A DNA stretch of 64,000 bases from Saccharopolyspora kobensis (lineage in GTDB: Bacteria; Actinomycetota; Actinomycetes; Mycobacteriales; Pseudonocardiaceae): positions 206,180-270,179 of the forward strand of contig NZ_FNVB01000006.1 in the NCBI RefSeq assembly GCF_900108315.1, in the 5' to 3' direction. Shown in pieces: positions 52,877 through 62,690 of this stretch; positions within the stretch are counted from its first letter, which is position 1, and the number at the start of each line of letters is the position of its first letter. The position numbers were made by a program, and so were the translations under genes. Under the pieces are notes generated by a model. That model saw only the letters and a program-made list of their open reading frames with translations. It did not search any database and was not told the origin of the DNA.

Positions 52877-53629
52877 TCACCGGGCGGTCCACCCGCCGTC
52901 GACGGCGACCAGCGCGCCGGTGATGAAGCTCGCCGCGTCGGAGGCCAGGAAGGCAACCGCTTCGGCGACCTCCTCGGGCCGTCCGATCCGGCCGATCGGG
53001 TGCGACGGCCCGAAGGAGGCGAGCATCTCGCGGCCGTTGTCGACGACGCCCTCCATGATGTCGGTGTCGATCACGCCGGGCAGCACCGCGTTGGAGCGGA
53101 TGCCCTTCGGACCGCCCTCGATGGCGAGCACGCGCGTCATCTGCGCCAGCGCGCCCTTGGACGCGGCGTAGGCGGTCTGCGTCTCGAAGGCGACGACCGA
53201 CGAGACCGAAGCGATCGAGACGATCGCACCGCCGGCCTCCATCGCCCGGAACGCCTCGCGCGCCTGGACGAAGTTCCCGCGCGCGTTGACGCGCATGATG
53301 GCTTCGAAGTCCTCGACGGAGGTCTCGGTGACCGGTTTGTTCAGCGTGCGGCCCGCGTTGTTGACCAGGACGTCGAGGCGGCCGAACCGATCGCGGGCCA
53401 GTGCCATCGTCTCCCGGGCCAGGTCCTCGTCCGCGACGTCGCCGACGAGTGCGGCCACGTGGTCCGGGGCGGCCTCGGCGAGCTCCGCGACGGCCGGGGC
53501 CTGGTCGGTGACGACCAGGCGGGCACCGCGTGCTCGGAGCAGCTCGGCGGTGGCGCGCCCGATACCGCGGGCGGCGCCGGTGACGACCGCGACGCGGCCG
53601 GTGAGGTCCCAGCTGGTGGGGGTGGTCAT
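52877..53629 (-). CDS. SDR family oxidoreductase
   Basis: A 250-residue classical short-chain dehydrogenase: VAVVTGAARGIGRATAE, DVLVNNAGRTLNKPV, the catalytic YAASKGAL and the end FITGALVAVDGGWTAR. The cofactor loop after beta-2 (VVTDQAPAV) begins with Asp, which favours NAD(H). ATG 53629 is preceded by GGAGA. Fourteen bases after another SDR gene on the same strand, so they form a two-gene operon. The substrate is unknown, and the pair interrupts the AG region. Confidence 0.9.
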   Translation of the reverse strand: MTTPTSWDLTGRVAVVTGAARGIGRATAELLRARGARLVVTDQAPAVAELAEAAPDHVAALVGDVADEDLARETMALARDRFGRLDVLVNNAGRTLNKPVTETSVEDFEAIMRVNARGNFVQAREAFRAMEAGGAIVSIASVSSVVAFETQTAYAASKGALAQMTRVLAIEGGPKGIRSNAVLPGVIDTDIMEGVVDNGREMLASFGPSHPIGRIGRPEEVAEAVAFLASDAASFITGALVAVDGGWTAR

Positions 53630-53643
53630 CGGGTTCTCCTCGT

Positions 53644-54396
53644 TCAGCGCTGGCGGGTCGGTCGGACGACGATCTCGTTCACGTCCACGTCGTCGGGCTG
53701 GTCCAGGGCGTAGGACACCGCGCCCGCGATGGCATCCGGTTCCATCGCGTGCTTCCGGTAGGTGCGCATCGCCGCGGCCGCTTCCCGGTCGGTGATGGAG
53801 TCCGCGAGTTCGGAGGTGACCACGCCCGGCGAGATGGTCGTGACCCGGATCGCGGGGTCGGCTTCCTGTCGCAGGCCCTCGGTGATCGCCCAGGCCGCGT
53901 ACTTCGTGCCGGAGTACACGGCGCCGGTGGGCACCACCTGGTGCGCTCCGATGCTCGCGATCGTCACGAAGTGCCCGGAACCCTGCGCGGTGAAGTGCGG
54001 CAGCGCGGCGGCGATCCCGTGCAGCAGGCCGCGCACGTTGACGTCGATCATCCGGTCCCACTCGTCGACGAGCAGGCTGTCCAGGCGTGACAGCGGCATG
54101 ACTCCGGCGTTGTTGACCAGGACGTCGACGCGCCCGAACCGCTCGCGGGCGAGCTCGACGAACGCTGCGACGTCCGCCCGGTCGGTGACGTCGAGCCGGA
54201 CCGGGTGCAGGCTCCCGCCCGAGCGGCTCGCCCGCGGTGCGGTGCGCTCGGCCAGCTCCTGCAACCGGTCTTGCCGCCGCGCACCCGCGACGACGTGGTG
54301 CCCGCTGCCGACCAGGCGGGTGGCGATGGCCTCGCCGATCCCGCTGCTGGCTCCGGTGACGAGCACGATCTTCCGGTCCTGCGATTCATCGGTCAT
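53644..54396 (-). CDS. SDR family oxidoreductase
   Basis: A 250-residue SDR: IVLVTGASSGIGEAIA, the Arg-rich GARRQDRLQEL (favouring NADP(H)), DVLVNNAGVMPLSRLD, FVTIASIGAHQVVPTGAVYSG, catalytic YSGTKYAAWA and TTISPGVVTSEL. It is of the YdfG/serine dehydrogenase-like cluster. First gene of the two-gene SDR unit, divergent from the MmyB-type regulator about 100 bases away, which may once have controlled it. Confidence 0.9.
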   Translation of the reverse strand: MTDESQDRKIVLVTGASSGIGEAIATRLVGSGHHVVAGARRQDRLQELAERTAPRASRSGGSLHPVRLDVTDRADVAAFVELARERFGRVDVLVNNAGVMPLSRLDSLLVDEWDRMIDVNVRGLLHGIAAALPHFTAQGSGHFVTIASIGAHQVVPTGAVYSGTKYAAWAITEGLRQEADPAIRVTTISPGVVTSELADSITDREAAAAMRTYRKHAMEPDAIAGAVSYALDQPDDVDVNEIVVRPTRQR

Positions 54397-54498
54397 GCTC
54401 ACGACGATGTCCGGGCCCGCCGCCCCGCGGGAGGCCACGACGTTCCTGGGAGCACTGCACCCACGACGGCCGCCGGTCGGCTCCCCTACGCTGCCGAC

Positions 54499-55325
54499 GT
54501 GGGACGATCCGAACTCGGCGAGTACCTCAGCGGGCGGCGGGCGCAGCTCGCCCGGACGAGGCGAACCTGCCCAGCACCGGTCCCCGCCGGGTCCCCGGGC
54601 TGCGGCGCGAAGAGGTCGCCCTGCTGGCCGGGGTGAGCGTCGACTACTACATCCGGCTCGAGCAGGGCCGTGAGCGAACACCGTCGGCGCAGGTGGTCGA
54701 TGCCCTGGCCACCGCGCTCCGCCTCGGCGAGGACGGCCGCCAGCACCTGTTCCGCCTGGCCGGGCTGAGTCCGCGCGCCCGCGCCGCCGCGGTGCCCGAC
54801 CGGGTCGACCCGAGCCTGCTGGAGCTGATGTCCGCGTGGCCGCACAACCCGGCCATCGTCTACAACCGGGCGTTCGACGTGCTGGCGTCCAACGCGATCG
54901 CGGACGCGCTCTTCCACGACTGGGCGCACTCGCGGAACCTGATGCACGTCGTGTTCACCGATCCGGCGGCGCGGACGTTCTACCGGGACTGGCGCGAGGT
55001 CGCCCGCAACTCCGTCGCGGGCTTCCGCCTCGGCCACGGCAAAGCACCCGACGACCCGCGGATCCAGCAGGTGCTCGCGGAGCTGCTCGACGCCAGCTCC
55101 GCGTTCGCCGAGCTGTGGAGCAGCCACGACGCCCGCGGCAAAGCACTGGAGCGCAAGGACTTCGAGCACCGCGACGTCGGACCGCTGACGCTGACCATGC
55201 AGACCTTCGACGTGCGATCCCGCCCCGGCCAGGAGCTCGTCGTCTACCACGCCGAACCGGGCTCGCCGAGCAGCGAGGCCCTGGCACTGCTCGGCACCCT
55301 CGCCGCGACGGGCCGGCGGACCTGA
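54499..55325 (+). pseudogene. MmyB-type HTH regulator, frameshifted
   Basis: The N-terminus MGRSELGEYLSGRRAQL reads from GTG 54499 in one frame, but the expected continuation (PDEANLPSTGPRRVPGLRRE, then EVALLAGVSVDYYIRLEQ) lies in another. A single base is missing near 54549-54550 (CTC-GC-CCG, where one more base restores the frame). The rest to 55325 is intact: HTH, then the MmyB-like ligand-binding domain (NPAIVYNRAFDVLASN, ending LVVYHAEPGSPSSEAL). Either a real inactivation or an assembly error. It is divergent from the SDR pair, the usual partner arrangement for this regulator type. Confidence 0.8.
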
Positions 55326-55330
55326 GCCGG

Positions 55331-55381
55331 GTGCCCGTGAGTGCTTTGTGGGGCTATAGCACCCCAAAGCACTCACGGCAC
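55331..55381. repeat. GTGAGTGCTTTGGGG palindrome (copy 3)
   Basis: Hairpin with outer arms GTGCCCGTGAGTGCTTTG and CAAAGCACTCACGGCAC around GGGCTATAGCACCC. It starts six bases after the regulator stop, between convergent genes, where it could act as a terminator. Confidence 0.85.
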
Positions 55382-55421
55382 CTGACCTACCGCGCTCAGC
55401 AGAACGGGCCGGGCACCACCG

Positions 55422-57002
55422 TCAGGCCTCGTTGAGCCCCGGTTTGCCGTCTTCGATCACGAACGAGGCGAGGGTTTGCACCGGCGCTCCCGGCTTGGAG
55501 ACGTACGGGAGGACCCGGTAGTCCGCGCGCAGCTCGTCGGGCGTGATCCTGGTGCTGATGTAGCCGCGCTGGTTGCTGTAGAGGCGGACGTGCGGGTTCT
55601 CCTCCAGGTACGCCTTCTCCTTGTCCGTGAGCTGGGCCGATCCGTCGCCGCCGCTGGTGATCGACGTCGTGGTCAGCTCGGTGCCGACGATCTCGTCGCG
55701 GTGGTGGATGTCGTTGGCCCAGTGGGTGTGCACGTCGCCGGTCAGCACCACCGGGTTGCGCACCTTGGCCCGCTTCCAGCCCTGCACGACGCGCTCGCGG
55801 GAGCCGACGTAGCCGTCCCAGGCGTCCGGGTTGTAGCCCTTCTCCTCGCCGTTGAGGTAGTCGATCTCGGCGAACATGACCTGCTGTCCCAGCACGTCCC
55901 AGCGGGCGTTGGACTGCTGCAGGCCCTTGAGCAGCCAGCGCTCCTGCTCGGCGCCGGTGAGGCTGCGCTTCGGGTCGAGCCGCTGCGGGTCCTGGGTCGG
56001 GAACTTGTCGCCGCCCACCTGGTCGTCGCGGTACTGGCGGGTGTCGAGCATGTGGAAGCTGGCCAGCCGGCCCCACTGGACGCGGCGGTGCAGGCGCAGG
56101 TCGATGCCGCGCGGGATCTGCGCCCGGCGCAGCGGCATGTTCTCGTAGTAGGCCTGGAAGGCGGCCTTGCGGCGCTCCAGGAAGTGCGGCTGCGGGATCT
56201 CCGGCTTCTCGTGGATCTCGTCGGCCCAGTTGTTGTCCACCTCGTGGTCGTCCCACACCACGACCCACGGGGCCGCCGCGTGCGCGTGCTGGAGGTCGGG
56301 GTCGGACTTGTACTGGGCGTGCCGCTGCCGGTAGTTCGCCAGCGTCTCGGTCTCCGGCCCGGCGTGGTCGCGCGGGTTGCCGCCCGGCGCCACGTAGACG
56401 CCCGCCTCGTACTCGTAGTTGTAGTCGCCCAGGTGCAGGACCAGGTCCGGGTGCTCGTCGGCGAGGTGGCGGTAGGCGGTGAAGTAGCCGTGCTCGTACT
56501 GCGCGCACGACGCGAACGCCATGGACAGGCTGGTCAGCGCGCCGGGCAGCGGCGCGGTTCGGGTGCGGCCGGTCGGCGACAGCGAATCCCCGGCGCGGAA
56601 GCGGTAGAAGTAGTCGCGGTCCGGGCGCAGGCCGGTCAGCTCGACGTGCACGCTGTGGCCCAGCTCCGGCGCGGCCTGCGCCTCACCGCGCTGCACGACG
56701 CGGGCGAACCGCTCGTCCTCGGCGACCTCCCACTGCACCGGGAGCGCCTTGTCCGGCATGCCGCCCATGCCGTCCTCGGCGAGCGGGTCGGCGGCCAGCC
56801 GGGTCCACAGCACCACGCCGTCGGGGGCGGGATCGCCGGAGGCGACGCCCAGCGTGAAGACCTCACCGCGGCGGGGCGAACCGGCCCCCGGCAGCGCGGC
56901 AACGGGCAGCGCGGCGGCAGTGGTCAGCGCTGCGGCGCCGGCGAGCGTGCCGCCCAGCAGCACGCTGCGCCGCGAAACGGATTCGGGCACGAGGACCTCC
57001 AT
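55422..57002 (-). CDS. phoD: Alkaline phosphatase D (PhoD family)
   Basis: A 526-residue secreted phosphodiesterase/phosphatase. The twin-arginine signal SRRSVLLGGTLAGAA is followed by a fibronectin-like N-terminal domain (FTLGVASGDPAPDGVVLWTRLA) and the metallophosphatase core: FASCAQYEHG, LVLHLGDYNYEY, VVVWDDHEVDNNW and VVLTGDVHTHWANDI. PhoD enzymes use Ca/Fe ions, act on phosphodiesters such as teichoic acids, and are induced by phosphate starvation; I did not find a clear PHO box. Length is usual. Its position within the AG region is probably incidental. Confidence 0.93.
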   Translation of the reverse strand: MEVLVPESVSRRSVLLGGTLAGAAALTTAAALPVAALPGAGSPRRGEVFTLGVASGDPAPDGVVLWTRLAADPLAEDGMGGMPDKALPVQWEVAEDERFARVVQRGEAQAAPELGHSVHVELTGLRPDRDYFYRFRAGDSLSPTGRTRTAPLPGALTSLSMAFASCAQYEHGYFTAYRHLADEHPDLVLHLGDYNYEYEAGVYVAPGGNPRDHAGPETETLANYRQRHAQYKSDPDLQHAHAAAPWVVVWDDHEVDNNWADEIHEKPEIPQPHFLERRKAAFQAYYENMPLRRAQIPRGIDLRLHRRVQWGRLASFHMLDTRQYRDDQVGGDKFPTQDPQRLDPKRSLTGAEQERWLLKGLQQSNARWDVLGQQVMFAEIDYLNGEEKGYNPDAWDGYVGSRERVVQGWKRAKVRNPVVLTGDVHTHWANDIHHRDEIVGTELTTTSITSGGDGSAQLTDKEKAYLEENPHVRLYSNQRGYISTRITPDELRADYRVLPYVSKPGAPVQTLASFVIEDGKPGLNEA

Positions 57003-57109
57003 CGTTCGGGAAACGGGCTCAACCCTCGCCCGGAGCGATGAAGAGGCGCTGCCATCCGGGTGATCGAGAGGTGAACAAGCCGTCGCGGCGCCACCTCGGT
57101 GAACGCGAA

Positions 57110-57139
57110 AGCGCCCCCGGTCCGGGAACCGGGGGCGCT
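57110..57139 (-). terminator. Terminator hairpin after ubiA
   Basis: Perfect inverted repeat AGCGCCCCCGGT/ACCGGGGGCGCT with loop CCGGGA, 12 bases beyond the ubiA stop. Terminates the glf-glfT2-PAP2-ubiA operon. Confidence 0.85.
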
Positions 57140-57150
57140 GTTCGGGTCGC

Positions 57151-58635
57151 TCAGAGGTAGAAGGCCAGGAAGAGGCAGCCGGCCAGGATCAGGCCGAGGA
57201 CCATCAGGACCTTGTCCTTCAGGACCACTTCTTCCGGTTCGCCCGCCACGCCCTTGTCGATGTCGACCGCGTAGCGCAGGATCGCCACCACCATCGGGAC
57301 GATCGAGATCAGGCCCCAGCGGGACATCTCGAACTCGCGGATGTCGTAGGCCCACAGGGCGTAGGACATGATCGTGATCGCGGCCGCGATGGCCCACACG
57401 AACCGCAGGTAGGACGGCGAGTACGCCTTCAGCGACTTGCGGATCTTGGCACCGGTCTCCATCGCCAGCTTCACCTCGGCGTAGCGCTTGCCCGCCACCA
57501 TGAACAGCGAGCCGAACGCGACGATCAGGTAGAACCACTGCGTGATGACCAGACCGGCGGCGGCACCACCGGCGATGGCGCGCAGCAGGAAGCCGGAGGC
57601 CACGATGCACAGGTCGATCACCGGCTGGTGCTTCAGGCCGAAGCAGTAGCCCAGCTGGACGGCGATGTAGACCGCCATCACCATGAACAGCGACATGCTG
57701 GTCAGGCCGGAGATCAGCAGCGATCCGCCGAGCAGCAGCACGCACACCGCGTACGCGATCGGCAGCGGGATCAGGCCCGCCGCGATCGGCCGGTTGCGCT
57801 TGGTCGGGTGCTGGCGGTCGGCCTCGACGTCGATGGCGTCGTTGACGAAGTAGATGCCGGAGGCGGCCATCGAGAACACGATGAACGCCACCACGGCGTG
57901 CCCGAGCACGCTCGGGTCCAGGATCTGGCCCGCCGCGAACGGCACGGCCAGCACCAGGACGTTCTTCACCCACTGCTTGGGGCGCAGTTCCTTGATCAGA
58001 CCGGTGACCAGGCCCGCCGTGGTGCCCGCCTTGGCGGTCACCTTCGCGTGGTAGGCGTCCGAGGACTTGTCCTTGATGTCGTCGGACTTCTGCTTCGGCT
58101 CGGGCTCCAGCACCTCGTCGCCGAACTCGGCGCCGATGCTGCCCTCCGAGTCGGTCACCACAAGGCCAGCCGCCTCGGACTTGCCGCCGTCCTCGGCCAG
58201 CGCCGCGCCGACGCGGGCACCGTTGTTGCTGCCATCGGCGTCGGACTTACCAGCGTCCTCGGTCAACTCCTCGCCGACACCGGCACTGTTGCTGCCGTCG
58301 GACTCAGCCGCCTCGGACTTGCCGCCGTCCTCGGCCAGCGCCGCGCCGACGCGGGCACCGTTGTTGCTGCCATCGGCGTCGGACTTACCAGCGTCCTCGG
58401 TCAACTCCTCGCCGACACCGGCACTGTTGCTGCCGTCGGACTCAGCCGCCTCGGACTTGCCGCCGTCCTCGGCCAGCGCCGCGCCGACGCGGGCACCGTT
58501 GTTGCTGCCATCGGCGTCGGACTTACCAGCGTCCTCGGTCAACTCCTCGCCGACACCGGCACCGTTGCTGCTGCCGTCGGCCTCAGCCGCCTCGGTCTCG
58601 CCGGTGTCGGCCTCGGTTTGCTTCTTGTCAGCCAC
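57151..58635 (-). CDS. ubiA: Decaprenyl-phosphate phosphoribosyltransferase (UbiA) with repeat-rich N-terminus
   Basis: A 494-residue protein. Residues from about 205 form the UbiA prenyltransferase, homologous to M. tuberculosis Rv3806c: KELRPKQWVKNVLVLAVP, the first Asp motif NDAIDVEADRQHPTKRNRP, FGLKHQPVIDLCIVASGFLLR and eight or nine helices. It transfers phosphoribose from PRPP to decaprenyl phosphate, the first step toward the arabinose donor. The mycobacterial enzyme is about 300 residues. The extra N-terminal part of about 190 residues is acidic and disordered, with three copies of a 46-residue unit (GVGEELTEDAGKSDADGSNN, then GARVGAALAEDGGKSEAA). It overlaps the upstream PAP2 gene by eight bases. 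Confidence 0.93.
   Translation of the reverse strand: MADKKQTEADTGETEAAEADGSSNGAGVGEELTEDAGKSDADGSNNGARVGAALAEDGGKSEAAESDGSNSAGVGEELTEDAGKSDADGSNNGARVGAALAEDGGKSEAAESDGSNSAGVGEELTEDAGKSDADGSNNGARVGAALAEDGGKSEAAGLVVTDSEGSIGAEFGDEVLEPEPKQKSDDIKDKSSDAYHAKVTAKAGTTAGLVTGLIKELRPKQWVKNVLVLAVPFAAGQILDPSVLGHAVVAFIVFSMAASGIYFVNDAIDVEADRQHPTKRNRPIAAGLIPLPIAYAVCVLLLGGSLLISGLTSMSLFMVMAVYIAVQLGYCFGLKHQPVIDLCIVASGFLLRAIAGGAAAGLVITQWFYLIVAFGSLFMVAGKRYAEVKLAMETGAKIRKSLKAYSPSYLRFVWAIAAAITIMSYALWAYDIREFEMSRWGLISIVPMVVAILRYAVDIDKGVAGEPEEVVLKDKVLMVLGLILAGCLFLAFYL
58169..58582 (-). repeat. Three 138-bp coding tandem repeats in ubiA
   Basis: Units start at 58169, 58307 and 58445, each 138 bases (46 codons). The first two appear identical base for base; the third matches until its last stretch, then diverges near the ubiA start. 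Such identity implies recent amplification, and copy number may vary between strains. Confidence 0.9.
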
Positions 58636-59209
58636 GGTTCCTCCGCCGTCTCATGAATCGCCGCACGCCCCACGCCACGGCACCGCCGAGCGCAGAACCG
58701 GCGACCACATCGCTCGGATAATGAACCCCCAGGACAAGGCGGCTGACCATCATCGGCGGCACCAGCGCCGGGGTCAGCTTCTTGCCCGTCAACCCGCCGT
58801 AGAGCACCGCGGCGGCCGTCGTGGACGTCGCGTGCGAGGACGGGAAGCTCAGCTTGCTCGGCGTGCCGACCAGCACCTGCACCTCGGGGTCGGACGGCCG
58901 GCGGCGGCGCACCACGCGCTTGATCGCGATCGAGGCGCCGTGCGCGACGGCGACTCCGGCGGCGGCGGTGAGCCACTCGCCGCGGCGCTCGCGGTCCACC
59001 AGCGCGCCGATCGCGCCGATGGCCAGCCAGCCACCCGCGTGCTCGCCGAACAGCGACATCGCCCGAGCGGTCTTGACCACGGCTGGCTTGGCCAGCGCGC
59101 CCTGCACCTTGCGCAGCGCGACGGTTTCGGGTGTGACCGTCGCCGGTGCTTCGTCGGCGGATGCGGCGACTGCCTCTTCGGGACCGGTCGCCGTCGTCAG
59201 CTCTGCCAC
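58628..59209 (-). CDS. PAP2 phosphatase, Rv3807c-like
   Basis: A 193-residue membrane phosphatase of the PAP2 family: KRVVRRRRPSD (motif 1), SFPSSHATS (motif 2) and SRLVLGVHYPSDVVAGSALGG (motif 3) are all intact. Rv3807c has been proposed as the phosphatase that converts decaprenyl-phosphoryl-5-phosphoribose, the UbiA product, to decaprenyl-phospho-ribose for DprE1. The N-terminus adds about 30 Ala/Glu-rich residues. It overlaps ubiA by eight bases, so the two consecutive steps are coupled. Confidence 0.92.
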   Translation of the reverse strand: MAELTTATGPEEAVAASADEAPATVTPETVALRKVQGALAKPAVVKTARAMSLFGEHAGGWLAIGAIGALVDRERRGEWLTAAAGVAVAHGASIAIKRVVRRRRPSDPEVQVLVGTPSKLSFPSSHATSTTAAAVLYGGLTGKKLTPALVPPMMVSRLVLGVHYPSDVVAGSALGGAVAWGVRRFMRRRRNRG

Positions 59210-59231
59210 ATCGTCTCCGGGTGGATCGGGG

Positions 59232-61193
59232 TCACTTCTGGTCGAAGACCTGTTTCCAGGACTCCGGGCTGGTCAGCTCGGGCAGCGCCGCGCGGTAGAC
59301 GGCGCACAGCCTGCTCCACTCCTGGCCGAGCCGCCGGTAGTTGGCCATGGCGCGCATGCCCAGCCGGCGGAACTCCTCCGGGTCGCGGCGGCGGAACGCC
59401 ACCCCGCTGCCGTCGGCGTTGGACACCGTCGCGCTGTCGAGGTTGCCCAGCAGGAACCACCGGGCGCTGGCCGCGGGCACGTTCAGCTGCGGCCGCTCGC
59501 CGGCGTCCTTGGCCGGTTCCTTGAGGTTGTGCAGCAGCGCCTTGGAGGCGCGCGCCGCGATCACCGCCGGGTTCACCGGCGGCTTGAGCAGGCCTTCGGC
59601 CATGATCGGGTTCGCCGAGGGCGGCGGGAACTCGCGGGCCGACGGCAGCGTCTTGGCGTCGTCGTAGTCCTTGCGCAGCTCCCGGACCTCCGGCAGCGCC
59701 GTGCGGAGGCTGTCGAACAGTCCCTCCGGGCCCGCCATGAAGTCCTCCAGCGCCTTCTGCTGCACCGCGACCGTGGAGTACTCCATCGACAGCAGGTGCC
59801 GCAGCGTCAGCTTCAGGCCCTGCTTGATGATGTTGTTCTTGACCACGTCCGGGCTGTGCAGCGCGGCGAGGATCAGCCGGTTGCGGGTGTGGAAGTACGC
59901 CGTCCAGTCGGTGGCGTCGTTCTTGTCCGTCCACGGCATGTGCCAGATCGCGGCACCCGGCAGCGTCACCGTCGGGTACCCGCGCTCGCCAGCGCGCAGC
60001 GAGTACTCCGAGTCGTCGTGCTTGATGAACAGCGGCAGCGGCAGCCCGGTGCGCTCGATGACCTCGCGCGGGAACAGGCACATCCACCAGCCGTTGTAGG
60101 TGGAGTGGATGCGCTGGTGCAGCTTGGTGGTCTTGCGCAGCGGCTTCTTGGCGAAGTCGTGGTCGGTGACCGCGCCCGGCGCGGCCCGCCAGATGCCCTG
60201 GCCGAGGTCGACGACCTCGCCCATGGTGTGCAGCCGCGAGCGGGCCTGCAGGTTCAGCATCTGGCCGCCGACGATCACCGGGTTCGTCGCGGCGCGGGCG
60301 AAGGCGTTCGCCCGCAGGACGCCGTCCGGCTCCAGCGCGATGTCGTCGTCGATGACCATGACCTGGTCGGCGTCCGAGTTGTAGATGCCCTCGTACATGA
60401 CCCGGCCGAAACCGCCCGAGCCGCCGATGTTGTCCTGCTCGATCACGTGCAGCTTGTCGCCGATGCGGCGGGCCGCCTCGTCGAAGCCCTCGGTGTCGCG
60501 GATCTTCTGCGGGCCCTGGTCGGCCACCACGACGCGCTGCACGACCTCCATGACCTGCGGGTCCTCGCCCAGCGTCTGCAGGGCGAGCACGCAGTCGGCG
60601 GGTCGCATCGTGGTGGTGCCGATGACGACCTGCTGCTTGGGCAGCGGCACGTCGGTGGTCCAGGCCGCCTCGTCGATCTCCAGCGGCACGTCGTTGGTGA
60701 ACAGGTCGAACCAGATCCACCCGCCGTCCTCGAACGGCGTCAGCGACACGCGGAACTCCAGCGACGTCCAGCCCTCGCTGTCCACCGGGGTGCCCTGCAG
60801 GTGGACGCTGTCGCCGTTGGCCTTCGAGCGGTAGACGTCGAGCCGACCGGCCCCCTTGACCTTCAGCCGCAGCACGACCTCGTCGACCTTGGTCCAACGC
60901 TTCCAGTAGCTGGCAGGGAAGGCGTTGAAGTAGGAGGCCAGGGAGATCTTGCGGTGCGCGGGCACCAGCAGCCGGCGCCGTGACACGACGGTCGCGGCGC
61001 TGTCCAGCGACGCCGGCTCGTCGATGTACAGCGGGCGCACGTCCAGCGGGTCCTCGCTGCGCGGGAACACCACGCGCTGCAGCACCTGCTGGGACGACAC
61101 GTCGGCGGTACCGGAGCGCATCGACGTCACGTCGCTGATCTTGCTCTCCCCCGCGGCGGGAGAACGGTCCTCTCGGGGGGTCCGGTCGGTCAC
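59232..61193 (-). CDS. glfT2: Galactan polymerase GlfT2
   Basis: A 653-residue processive galactofuranosyltransferase. An N-terminal beta-barrel (about 1-170, with WKRWTKVDEVVLRLKVKG) is followed by the GT-A domain: VVIGTTTMRPADCVLAL, NIGGSGGFGRVMYEG, metal motif VMVIDDDIAL, then HKDDSEYSLR-type and AIWHMPWTDKNDATDWTAYF segments around the catalytic residues. A helical C-terminus completes the enzyme. It polymerises galactan with alternating beta-1,5 and beta-1,6 links from UDP-Galf. Length is close to the mycobacterial enzyme. It lies one base after glf, which supplies its donor. Confidence 0.96.
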   Translation of the reverse strand: MTDRTPREDRSPAAGESKISDVTSMRSGTADVSSQQVLQRVVFPRSEDPLDVRPLYIDEPASLDSAATVVSRRRLLVPAHRKISLASYFNAFPASYWKRWTKVDEVVLRLKVKGAGRLDVYRSKANGDSVHLQGTPVDSEGWTSLEFRVSLTPFEDGGWIWFDLFTNDVPLEIDEAAWTTDVPLPKQQVVIGTTTMRPADCVLALQTLGEDPQVMEVVQRVVVADQGPQKIRDTEGFDEAARRIGDKLHVIEQDNIGGSGGFGRVMYEGIYNSDADQVMVIDDDIALEPDGVLRANAFARAATNPVIVGGQMLNLQARSRLHTMGEVVDLGQGIWRAAPGAVTDHDFAKKPLRKTTKLHQRIHSTYNGWWMCLFPREVIERTGLPLPLFIKHDDSEYSLRAGERGYPTVTLPGAAIWHMPWTDKNDATDWTAYFHTRNRLILAALHSPDVVKNNIIKQGLKLTLRHLLSMEYSTVAVQQKALEDFMAGPEGLFDSLRTALPEVRELRKDYDDAKTLPSAREFPPPSANPIMAEGLLKPPVNPAVIAARASKALLHNLKEPAKDAGERPQLNVPAASARWFLLGNLDSATVSNADGSGVAFRRRDPEEFRRLGMRAMANYRRLGQEWSRLCAVYRAALPELTSPESWKQVFDQK

Positions 61194-61194
61194 G

Positions 61195-62442
<1,248 letters not shown>

Positions 62443-62690
62443 CTACGCATGGCTACGGCGCGTGTTGATATCGCCGCAAACAGCATCTTCTCGGCATTTT
62501 GAACGTTCTGCTCTCACCCACTCCGAGTAAGAACGGCAATACGGCACGCAACTATTCGTCACTGCTAATACCTGTCGGGCGATCCGCCCGGCGTGTCGTG
62601 AGCCGAGTAGGATCGCGGATCGCATTCTGCTGCGCCCCGCTCCCGCCGCTCGCGAGCGCGGGCGCCGGATCCGGGGTGGTGAACATCGGG

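Noticed and set aside
58169..58582. Regular repeats considered as a CRISPR array
   Set aside because: Units are 138 bases, contiguous without unique spacers and in-frame within ubiA.
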